In this document: positions 60,901 to 64,000 of the stretch, in pieces
Layout: each line of letters opens with the position of its first letter
How positions within the stretch are numbered: the stretch's first letter is position 1
Source of the DNA: Nerophis ophidion
Taxonomy: Eukaryota > Chordata > Actinopteri > Syngnathiformes > Syngnathidae
Assembly (NCBI RefSeq): GCF_033978795.1
Contig: NC_084613.1
Span: 1,701,324 to 1,765,323, forward strand
Reading direction: 5' to 3'
DNA length: 64,000 nucleotides
Program-made: the position numbers and the translations under genes
The notes under the pieces: model-generated
The model's input: only the letters and a program-made list of their open reading frames with translations
The model's database searches: none
Told to the model about the DNA's origin: nothing

Positions 60901-61966
60901 CTTGTCTAAACCTGAACCCCAATCATCATCCGTCCAAAAACCTGGGGAGAAGTACGGAGTTACGCCAAGCTGTTCTAGAGAAGACAAGTGTTTAGAGCAA
61001 CCTACGGATCCTTTATTGTTGGTTGATAAAGGACCATTTAATGACCAGACAAATAGACTTCAAGGTGAAAATGTTGGTAAAGGACTTCAAATGGAAAATG
61101 AATGCCATAAAACGCACAATTCTCAACAAATCGATGAAATTTATTTTCTTAAAGATGAAGAGTCCTTAAAGGAAGACGCAGGCCTTGTAAAACTGTCGTC
61201 CTTCGGAGACGACGTTTTACTGGAAAGAGATGAACCTCAAGCATATTCTGACCAAGAATTCAAAGGGCAGTATATTGCTCCACCAAGCTCTTACGGAGAG
61301 AGTTTGAAGCAAGCGGTGGACACCTGCCAAGTTATTGAAGGAGAGTTTGATTGTGAAAACAATCATGAAGAAGTACTTCCGTTCAAAGATGAATGTAAGA
61401 ACACAGAAAGCTTGTTACAGGACAGAGGAGCTGAGGCAGATGGAGTTGTACTTGAAGGGACGGAAGCCGCCACAGTAACGCAAAATGAAGCCATCGACGG
61501 GGCCAGAAGATGCTGCCCAGATCTTCCAACAGACTTGAGCTCTGAGAACCAATATGAAATCTCACAAATAAGTTCAAAGCAATATGCAAGAACTGATACT
61601 AGGAGTCAAACACCTGGACAGGACAGGACAACAAGACCGTCAGATGAGCGTCTACTCCCAGCTGAGAAAGCTCCTGTGTGTTGTGAAGCACCTGAGACCT
61701 CCAGGAAAACGGAGGAAGAGCTTGGCAGGTGCACATCAACAGAAGACATAGCTTGTGACTTCAACGAGCCGATGGATCTGTTTTACCCGTACAAAGAGGA
61801 AAACGTATTCACAGAGCCGCTCGATAACGAAATGCAGAGCTGGCCGTCTGTCTTGACTGTCTCTGCCTTGGAGCCAGCTCCAGCTTCCAAGATGCCGCCA
61901 GAAGACCAACCCCTTTGTGCCATGGAGGATAACTTCCTTGTGGATTTGCTACATAACGATAATAAG
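27665..61966 (+). CDS. clmn: clmn (calmin) gene span, nine exons, 3' end outside the window
   Basis: Joining 27665-27797, 40572-40633, 50260-50355, 50453-50536, 50618-50710, 53030-53220, 53298-53491, 59762-59844 and 59897-61966 gives an open 1002-codon frame with all phases matching. Residues about 45-155 form CH domain 1 and about 205-312 form CH domain 2, the tandem actin-binding arrangement closest to nesprins and spectrins. Residues 313-1002 are a long acidic, Ser/Glu-rich, probably disordered region. Calmin is a tail-anchored membrane protein; its C-terminal transmembrane exon lies to the right of the window. The family assignment rests on block similarity I recognise (WFEREELIGHISDMRVQNLQ; KSSSHRIFRLNNIAK-like; KLVSIDAADVADGN; YGVAVQDF; DPSLVDM; RLLEPED; DEQSIMTYV). 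Same-strand placement after syne3 matches human 14q32. Confidence 0.9.
27798..28310. other. clmn intron 1, first part: retroposon tail
   Basis: The block 27908-28200 starts AGAATAGAATAGAATGGACT and continues with TTGTCATATAAGGAGATTAA-type sequence, resembling the 'TTTATTGTCA' tails of fish LINE/SINE families. The rest is unassigned AT-rich intron. Confidence 0.4.
28310..29115 (+). mobile_element. hAT element with internal end and SINE (composite)
   Basis: It starts CAGGGGTCAGGAACC and has two right ends, GGTTCCCTACCCCTG at 28708 and again at 29115. A tRNA-derived SINE lies between them. The structure suggests one hAT copy interrupted by, or fused to, a second right end. The 8-mers CACTACAT and CACTATGC flank the outer ends and match only partly, so the history is uncertain. 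Confidence 0.6.
28822..29045 (+). mobile_element. tRNA-derived SINE, second copy
   Basis: Same family as 18861: A-box region TTAGCTCAGTTAGGAGAGTG, B box GGTTCGATTCC (28875) and tail ending GCTATATAAATATAATTA. As with the first copy, it sits inside a hAT element of the same type. Confidence 0.8.
29130..30410. repeat. AT-rich degenerate tandem region and TA microsatellite
   Basis: Phrases such as CATAATATTGAGGTATTTA and ATTACATTTATTA recur at loose spacing of about 55-60 bp over 29130-30250, interrupted by a SINE tail at 29788-29910 (TCCATCCATTTTTCTACCGC). A TA-rich microsatellite follows at 30255-30400. From 30411 to 32170 I see no gene. A GATACCGATACT-style repeat lies near 30600-30960, and a poly-T run precedes the CAAGTACCACGTCAGAAAAC segment at 31968-32100. 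Confidence 0.6.
32172..33066 (+). mobile_element. SINE-like retroposon with expanded internal minisatellite
   Basis: It starts GGGGCAGCACGGTGGAACAG with a tRNA-like promoter region (GGGTTTAATCCCGGGTTC), then CTTTCTGTGTGGAGTTTGCA, and ends TAGGCTCCAGCGACCCCC followed by AATGGATGATG. The central segment has been amplified about 16-fold. Related copies are at 36722-37123 (two internal units) and 58709-59079 (one unit). Confidence 0.7.
32329..32910. repeat. 37-bp minisatellite inside the SINE
   Basis: About 15.7 copies of a unit containing CTCCAAAGACATGCACCTGG followed by GGATAGGCCCCTCCCAC, with small variants (CACGCACC, ATGCCCCTG, ATACATGAACC). The unit corresponds to a single-copy segment in other SINE copies. 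Long open frames through it on the minus strand are artefacts. Confidence 0.95.
33072..33186 (+). mobile_element. retroposon 3' tail (TTAGTGGTCAATTGTACGG family), copy 1
   Basis: The sequence GGACCCCGACTTAAACAAGG, then ACTTATTGGGGTGTTACCAT and CAATTGTACGGAAT, ends in an ATCAATAAA-type tail. Two relatives occur at 42134-42257 and 48661-48781, ending in TATCAATCAATCAA. Constant 3' ends with a short simple repeat fit a LINE-mobilised retroposon. 33187-33788 is otherwise unassigned intron. Confidence 0.6.
33789..34229. repeat. 21-bp minisatellite
   Basis: About 21 copies of ATTGTACATGTAAACAAACT plus one base, alternating with ATTATACATG. The central TACATGTA is palindromic. The 21-bp length keeps several frames open on both strands; none is a gene. 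Confidence 0.95.
34463..34621 (+). mobile_element. CA-microsatellite-bearing interspersed repeat, copy 1
   Basis: TTAAAGTACCACCGATAGTC leads into a CACACA run, then CTAGGTGTGGTGAAATGACC and GGAGGTGAGGGGAGCAGTGA. The reverse-oriented relative at 57700-57940 has the same order around a long GT run, so the microsatellite is an inherent part of the repeat. Confidence 0.65.
34622..34790 (-). mobile_element. THAP/TTAA transposon, truncated copy
   Basis: The minus-strand left end of the 716-1925 family: it ends GTGGCTTTCAGTAGGCCT, followed by TTAA (34791-34794). It is truncated at about 34622 beside the CA-bearing repeat. No coding part remains. 34795-36090 is intron with no recognised element apart from a TTTAGGGCTATATAAGTAAA(C) retroposon tail and its ATTG repeat (35745-35784). 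Confidence 0.75.
36090..36137. repeat. AT microsatellite
   Basis: An uninterrupted run of about 23 AT units. The flanking 36138-36470 is unassigned, and a truncated relative of the 6219 element starts at 36474. Confidence 0.95.
36722..37123 (+). mobile_element. SINE-like retroposon, two-unit copy
   Basis: It runs from GGCTTCACGGTGGCAGAGGG to the AATGGATGGATGG tail. The 13-mer GAGTTTGACCCGG stands at both sides (36709 and 37124), consistent with a long target duplication from LINE-type insertion. That phrase also repeats in the local flank (about 36585 and 36645), which weakens the point. The internal CCAAAGACATGCACCTGG unit is present twice. Confidence 0.7.
37137..38631. other. clmn intron 1, no recognised feature
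   Basis: Mostly single-copy-looking sequence with a short CCATCCATCC piece near 37672. I see no exon: frames are short and no acceptor/donor pair encloses calmin-like coding sequence. Confidence 0.5.
38632..39800 (-). mobile_element. processed retroelement-like sequence with broken reading frame
   Basis: Read on the minus strand, a frame at 39772-39551 (about 73 codons, hydrophobic N-terminal stretch) is followed in another frame by 39534-39286 (82 codons ending in a Lys/Glu-rich possible helix). Then comes about 650 bp of non-coding sequence and an AATAAAGC polyadenylation-like signal near 38650. The frames are separated by a stop and a frameshift. The layout of short coding region, long 3' trailer and poly(A) signal suggests a retroposed transcript or the 3' part of a retroelement. 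Identity is unknown. Confidence 0.4.
40110..40345 (-). repeat. unclassified interspersed repeat, copy B
   Basis: Reverse-complement relative of 75-325, lying about 230 bp upstream of clmn exon 2. No coding capacity. Confidence 0.6.
40572..40633 (+). CDS. clmn: clmn exon 2 (start of CH domain 1)
   Basis: This 62-base exon completes VERQTVQKRTFTRWINLHLK, the canonical opening helix of a CH domain in the nesprin/spectrin/calmin class (VQKKTFTxWxNxHL). The acceptor is GTTGCAG and the donor AAG|GTTTGT, leaving in phase 0. The intron before it is 12.8 kb and the one after it 9.6 kb. Confidence 0.92.
40634..42770. other. clmn intron 2, first part
   Basis: Unassigned intron apart from a second copy of the TTAGTGGTCAATTGTACGG retroposon tail at 42134-42257 with an AATCAATCAA end. 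Short GGTACCGGTACC-like repeats occur near 40850 and 41200. No exon is visible. Confidence 0.5.
42770..43290 (+). mobile_element. interspersed retroposon fragment
   Basis: It contains AAGAAGCTGTTACAGAACCT, GGAGGTTCTGCTTCGGAGG and GAGTCCAGCAGTGAAAACAG, phrases I associate with an abundant teleost repeat. It is preceded by a TTTATTGACTTTCAAATTTG segment and AT-rich simple sequence. The class is not certain, and no intact frame is present. Confidence 0.45.
43738..44944 (+). mobile_element. non-autonomous hAT element
   Basis: It begins CAGGGGTCACCAACACGGGG and ends GGTTGCTGAGCCCTG. Flanking 8-mers GTTTACAG (43730) and CTTTACAC (44945) share the central TTTACA. The interior is AT-rich with TTTGAATT-type phrases and has no transposase. 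Confidence 0.75.
45953..46691 (-). mobile_element. non-autonomous hAT element with perfect target duplication
   Basis: The reverse-oriented relative of 18648-19321: ends CAGGGGTAGGGAACC and GGTTCCCGACCCCTG. It is flanked by identical 8-mers ACTTATAA (45945-45952 and 46692-46699). It is interrupted by the solo LTR at 46180-46498. Confidence 0.9.
46180..46498 (-). mobile_element. solo LTR inserted in the hAT element
   Basis: A 319-bp insert begins TGTGGGGCTTG and ends CCCCTCTACA, with perfect 5-bp duplications GTTAG on each side (46175-46179 and 46499-46503). TG...CA ends and a 5-bp duplication are the hallmarks of an LTR. On the minus strand there is an AATAAAAC polyadenylation-like signal (about 46255). 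No internal retrovirus-like coding region remains, so this is a recombined solo LTR. Confidence 0.85.
46722..47060. other. intron with TATAA-rich interspersed fragment
   Basis: TACCGTATTTTTCGGATTAT followed by CTCCGGACTATACGTCGCAT looks like a fragment of a common fish repeat. Its right limit is not clear. No coding potential. Confidence 0.4.
47061..47244. repeat. 25-bp minisatellite
   Basis: About seven copies of a unit containing TTACACTTGTGTTATTACAT; some copies are one base shorter. 47245-47884 shows nothing recognised. Confidence 0.9.
47885..49086 (+). mobile_element. hAT element with BED zinc-finger relic
   Basis: The element is flanked by identical 8-mers CTTACTGT (47877-47884 and 49087-49094). 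Its ends are inverted relatives (GTTAACGGTAC and GTACTGTTACACCTCTA). A + strand relic at 47990-48117 reads SLTSLVWEHFGCAIQQWRTE then VCRHCSAAASDNT, and resumes at 48391 as THAITRLKRHHH. This is the order of a BED zinc finger (W-F, Cx2C, then H residues) that opens hAT transposases. The coding part ends soon after. A retroposon tail (48661-48781) and a SINE tail piece (48943-48977) are nested inside. Confidence 0.8.
48118..48390 (-). mobile_element. 273-bp insertion splitting the BED relic (LTR-like)
   Basis: It is flanked by AACAC on both sides (48113-48117 and 48391-48395) and interrupts the BED zinc finger between its Cys and His halves. The minus strand carries CCTCAATAAAGCCACAA, a poly(A)-signal context typical of LTRs. 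The ends are not clean TG...CA, so the class is tentative. Confidence 0.5.
49648..49733 (+). mobile_element. SINE 3' fragment
   Basis: CGATTGTAGCTGAGAAAAGC ... AAAATGGATGGATGGATGG matches the 3' end of the SINE-like family at 36722. A reverse fragment sits at 50130-50205, just before clmn exon 3. 49087-49647 and 49734-50129 show nothing else recognised. Confidence 0.65.
50260..50355 (+). CDS. clmn: clmn exon 3 (CH domain 1)
   Basis: Thirty-two codons, phase 0 to 0: CDQPIEVQDLFQEIQDGRIL then MALLEELSGCKL. The DLF-IQDG-LMALLE-LSG block is diagnostic for the first CH domain of this family. The acceptor is CCTCCTCAG and the donor CTG|GTCAGA. A SINE 3' tail fragment ends about 50 bp upstream of the acceptor (50130-50205). 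Confidence 0.93.
50453..50536 (+). CDS. clmn: clmn exon 4 (CH domain 1)
   Basis: Twenty-eight codons, phase 0 to 0: LHGFKKSSHRIFRLNNIAKV then LAFLEERN. The HRIFRLNNI-K-L-FLE segment is highly conserved in calmin and nesprins. The upstream intron is only 97 bp and the downstream one 81 bp. Confidence 0.94.
50618..50710 (+). CDS. clmn: clmn exon 5 (end of CH domain 1)
   Basis: Thirty-one codons, phase 0 to 0: VKLVSIDAADVADGNSSIIL then GLIWNIILFFQ. LVNI-A-DI-DGN---LGLIW-IIL-FQ is the standard end of an actin-binding CH1 domain. The acceptor is CAACAG and the donor CAG|GTTGAC. Confidence 0.94.
50742..52865 (+). mobile_element. fold-back THAP/TTAA transposon composite
   Basis: Both outer ends are the left end of the 716-1925 family in opposite orientations (AGGCCTACTGAAAGCC at 50742; GGCTTTCAGTAGGCCT ending 52865). 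Both are bordered by TTAA (50738-50741 and 52866-52869). The left half carries a THAP relic (51050-51360) with GVSLFTFPKDD and, unlike copy 1, the conserved LCSHHF zinc-ligand segment, but it has an internal stop. The minus-strand acidic frame recurs at 51429-51617. A Tc1-type fragment fills the middle. The whole block lies in clmn intron 5. Confidence 0.7.
51995..52545 (-). pseudogene. rearranged Tc1/mariner fragment
   Basis: TA followed by CAGTGGGGCATAAAAGTATT at 51995 is a Tc1-type terminus. A minus-strand frame at 52376-52194 reads HPKNTTPTVKHGGGNIMLWG and CFSAKGTGRL, a Tc1 transposase core. A + strand piece at 52440-52540 reads DWENVMWSDETKIELF, which normally precedes that core in the same direction. 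The two meet head to head at about 52410-52440, so the copy is a palindromic, non-functional remnant. Confidence 0.75.
53030..53220 (+). CDS. clmn: clmn exon 6 (inter-CH linker and start of CH domain 2)
   Basis: It begins IKELTGNIRSQFPSTSSL, continues through a Ser/Pro linker, and ends KAIKKLLQWVQKRTR, the first helix of CH2. It is 191 bases and ends in phase 2 (AG|GTGATT). The intron before it contains the composite THAP/Tc1 transposon block. Confidence 0.92.
53298..53491 (+). CDS. clmn: clmn exon 7 (CH domain 2)
   Basis: It completes the Arg codon and reads YGVAVQDFGKSWTNGLAFLA, VIKSIDPSLVDMRKALLRNA, then RENLEDAFRIAHYSLGIPRL and LEPE, the core of CH2. It leaves in phase 1 at GAAG|GTAATG. 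The preceding intron is 77 bp and the following one 6.3 kb. Confidence 0.94.
53492..57537. other. clmn intron 7, first part
   Basis: Mostly unassigned sequence. Retroposon tails with GGGCTATATAAATAAACTTA(GATTGATTGATTG) occur at 54755-54852 and a weaker one near 55980. No additional calmin exon is seen, and phase matching between exons 7 and 8 does not require one. Confidence 0.5.
57538..57940 (-). mobile_element. GT-microsatellite-bearing interspersed repeat, copy 2
   Basis: GTGACGTGCGGTGAGGTTCA leads to CTGCTGCTCACTGCTCCCCT, then TTCACCACACCTAGTGTGTG and a run of about 38 GT units (57832-57908), ending CAATCATTGGTACTTTAACT. It is the reverse relative of 34463-34621. Confidence 0.7.
58076..58600. 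repeat. 28-bp minisatellite
   Basis: About 18.6 copies of a unit containing GTTGTCACTATGACAGGTGT followed by GACACA; the first copies carry CC or CG variants. Each unit has TGACA/TGTCA inverted words able to form small hairpins. Confidence 0.95.
58709..59079 (-). mobile_element. SINE-like retroposon, one-unit copy
   Basis: Reverse orientation from CATCCATCCATTTTCTACCG to TGCCACCGTGAAGCCC. The phrase GATGCTAACC occurs just left (58701) and right (about 59084), probably the target duplication. The internal CATGCACCTGG unit is single, the ancestral state relative to 32172 and 36722. 59080-59761 is otherwise unassigned, apart from a short GCATGCATGCGTGTGAGTG run near 59365. Confidence 0.7.
59762..59844 (+). 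CDS. clmn: clmn exon 8 (end of CH domain 2)
   Basis: It completes the Asp codon, then VTSNAPDEQSIMTYVSQFLE and HFPGTEE. The PDE-S-MTYV-QFL-HFP block closes the second CH domain. It ends phase 0 with GAG|GTACAA. The following intron is only 52 bp. Confidence 0.92.
59897..61966 (+). CDS. clmn: clmn exon 9 (large acidic exon)
   Basis: A 690-codon exon, phase 0 to 0, open throughout, with acceptor TTGCAG and donor AAG|GTATGT. The product is rich in Ser, Glu, Asp and Lys with no globular domain; short blocks include SMGRLNFRNADLHHLVNNAH and DCTTPWDVYRAIPVKITTVD. Mammalian calmin also has one giant exon after the CH domains, with low conservation, so this is the expected counterpart. A weak internal theme recurs, Lys-Glu-Glu near SxFGG/SSFGDD (about 60830 and 61190), suggesting an old internal duplication. 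The exon lacks repeats, in contrast to the introns. Confidence 0.88.
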
Positions 61967-62469
61967 GTATGTCATTCTCCCAATCATTAGAAGCTTTAGA
62001 TGTTATGGTTACAACATTGACTTGTTCAGTCGATATCATCGACTCGACCCTCTGTCCTGTTTTCTTTCTATCTACAATTTCCTCTTTTGATGCGATTCAT
62101 TCAGAGGGCCTACCTTTGCAAACATCTTCTCCACCTATTTTGGATCAAACTTTACAGTAAAAGTGCTGTAACACATCTCCAATAACACTCCATCTCTCCC
62201 AACTGTAAATGGGCTGTAAATGATACTGATACACCCGTAGCATTCGGGACCTGGAATTTTCTTAGTTCATTAGCAACAAAGGAAGCCAATAGGCTAAGTG
62301 TCTTGGTTTCTCACCCAGTTGACTTCCCCAAAAAGACTGCCCCTCGCGCCACCGTGGACAATTCAACAACTCACAGTCCTCTCAGAAGGAGAACTTTTGC
62401 AAGGCTCATGGCGGCGTCTGTAGGGCCAGCATAGTGATGACCGTACACAGAAATCAGAACTACTTTATT

Positions 62470-63160
62470 AATCCCATCCATCCATCCATCTTCTTCTGCT
62501 TATCAGAGGTCGGGGTGTGGGGGAAGCAGCCTAAGCAGGGAAGCCCCGACTTCCCTCTCCCCAGCCACTTTGTCTAGCTCTTCCCGGGGGATCCCGAGGC
62601 GTTCCCAGGCCAGCCGGGAGACATAGTCTTCCCAACGTGTCCTGGGTCTTCCCCGTGGCCTCCTACCGGTTGGACGTGCCCTAAACACCTCCCTAGGGAG
62701 GCATTCGGGTGGCATTCTGACCAGATGCCCGAACCACCTGCTCCTCTCCATGTGGAGGAGCAGCGGCTTTACTTTGAGTTCCTCCCGGATTTCAGAGCTT
62801 CTCACCCTATCTCTAAGGGAGAGACCCACCACCCGGCGGAGGAAACTCCTTTCAGTTGCTTGTCCTTTCGGTCATGACCCAAAGCTCATGACCATAGGTG
62901 AGGATGGGAACCTAGATCGACTGGTAAATTGAGAGCTTTGCCTTCCGGCTCAGCTCCTTCTTCACCACAACGGATCGATACAGCGTCCGCATTCCTGAAG
63001 ACGCCGCACCGATCCGCCTGTCCATCTCACCATCCACTCTTCCCTCACTCGTGAACAAGACTCCCAGGTACTTGAACTCCTCCATGTGGGGAAGGGTCTC
63101 CTCTCCAACCCGGAGATGGCACTCCACCCTTTTCCGGGCAAGAACCATGAACTCAGACTT
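62470..63160 (-). pseudogene. LINE reverse-transcriptase 3' relic
   Basis: Minus-strand frames read EEFKYLGVLFTSEGRVDGEM and then RTLYRSVVVKKELSRKAKLS (63148-62912). After a stop and a small deletion comes LSLRDRVRSSEIREELKVKP to RPTGRRPRGRPRTRWEDYVS (62832-62503). This is the C-terminal end of a non-LTR retrotransposon ORF2 (K-YLG-V motif, WFGHLVRM, GRPRTRW). A premature stop and the deletion make it dead. It lies in the clmn intron after exon 9; 61967-62469 shows nothing else. Confidence 0.8.
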
Positions 63161-63269
63161 TTTATTATCCCTGAGGGGAAATTAAACTTTTCAGCACAAT
63201 CCCATTCAAGATCAGACAAACAAGCATAAACCAGCTGGAGCCAAGGATGAAAGAGCAGCATGCAGGTCC

Positions 63270-64000
63270 GGAGCTGCAGGTTGCAGACCCCTGGTCAAGA
63301 TGGACATGGGAGCTGCAGGTTGCAGACCCCTGGTCAAGATGGACATGGGAGCTGCAGGTTGCAGACCCCTGGTCAAGATGGACATGGGAGCTGCAGGTTG
63401 TAGACCCCTGGTCAAGATGGACATGGGAGCTGCAGGTTGCAGACCCCTGGTCAAGATGGACATGGGAGCTGCAGGTTGCAGACCCCTGGTCAAGATGGAC
63501 ATGGGAGCTGCAGGTTGCAGACCCCTGGTCAAGATGGACATGGGAGCTGCAGGTTGTAGACCCCTGGTCAAGATGGACATGGGAGCTGCAGGTTGTAGAC
63601 CCCTGGTCAAGATGGACATGGGAGCTGCAGGTTGCAGACCCCTGGTCAAGATGGACATGGGAGCTGCAGGTTGCAGACCCCTGGTCAAGATGGACATGGG
63701 AGCTGCAGGTTGTAGACCCCTGGTCAAGATGGACATGGGAGCTGCAGGTTGCAGACCCCTGGTCAAGATGGACATGGGAGCTGCAGGTTGCAGACCCCTG
63801 GTCAAGATGGACATGGGAGCTGCAGGTTGCAGACCCCTGGTCAAGATGGACATGGGAGCTGCAGGTTGCAGACCCCTGGTCAAGATGGACATGGGAGCTG
63901 CAGGTTGCAGACCCCTGGTCAAGATGGACATGGGAGCTGCAGGTTGCAGACCCCTGGTCAAGATGGACATGGGAGCTGCAGGTTGTAGACCCCTGGTCAA
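63270..64000. repeat. 39-bp minisatellite running off the right edge
   Basis: About 18.7 copies of a unit containing GGAGCTGCAGGTTGCAGACC followed by CCTGGTCAAGATGGACATG; the main variant is GTTGTAGACC. The 39-bp length leaves a minus-strand frame open (a 13-residue peptide repeat), which is not evidence of a gene. Confidence 0.95.

Noticed and set aside
62503..63148. Active LINE
   Set aside because: A premature stop and a deletion separate the two recognisable blocks; only the C-terminal end is present.
63212..64000. 262-codon minus-strand frame with a 13-residue repeat
   Set aside because: By-product of the 39-bp array at the edge; no upstream gene structure.

Overview
This is a eukaryotic, vertebrate window, almost certainly from a ray-finned (teleost) fish. 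It has GT-AG introns, exons that read as two vertebrate genes, tRNA-derived SINEs of fish type, hAT, Tc1 and THAP-bearing DNA elements, LINE relics, and an extreme load of microsatellites and minisatellites. A repeat-rich percomorph such as a pipefish is possible, but that is a guess from repeat style only. No operons, CRISPR, phage or bacterial features are present.

Only two protein-coding genes can be supported, both on the + strand. (1) The 3' end of syne3 (nesprin-3): one spectrin-region exon at 3637-3822 and the KASH terminal exon at 18007-18189, ending in the SUN-binding PPPT tail. They are separated by a 14.2-kb intron. (2) clmn (calmin): nine exons from the ATG at 27665 to at least 61966. 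They encode both calponin-homology domains and a large acidic exon; the C-terminal membrane anchor lies beyond the right edge. SYNE3 and CLMN are neighbours on one strand in human 14q32, so this looks like conserved synteny of two nuclear-envelope/actin-linking proteins.

Layout: 1-3636 syne3 intron with a THAP-bearing TTAA-flanked transposon; 3637-3822 syne3 exon; 3823-18006 syne3 last intron, mostly LINE debris and four minisatellites, including a 31-bp array (about 128 copies) abutting a 39-bp array (about 132 copies); 17674-18006 a 26-bp array that repeats the 3' splice site of the KASH exon; 18007-18189 KASH exon; 18190-27180 intergenic, with a microsatellite carrying a second copy of the KASH stop region, a hAT with a SINE inside, and a 37-bp array (about 132 copies); 27180-27664 clmn promoter/5'UTR; 27665-61966 clmn exons with introns full of SINEs, hAT elements, a solo LTR and more arrays; 62470-63160 a LINE relic; 63270-64000 another 39-bp array running off the edge.

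The most striking pattern is minisatellite birth from existing sequence. Arrays grew from a LINE reverse-transcriptase segment (25-bp unit), from inside a SINE (37-bp unit, with 1-, 2- and about 16-copy stages all visible here), and from the acceptor splice site of the syne3 KASH exon (13 copies). In the last case the reading frames show that only the final AG can give a KASH protein. The long ORFs in these arrays are artefacts of unit lengths divisible by three, not genes.
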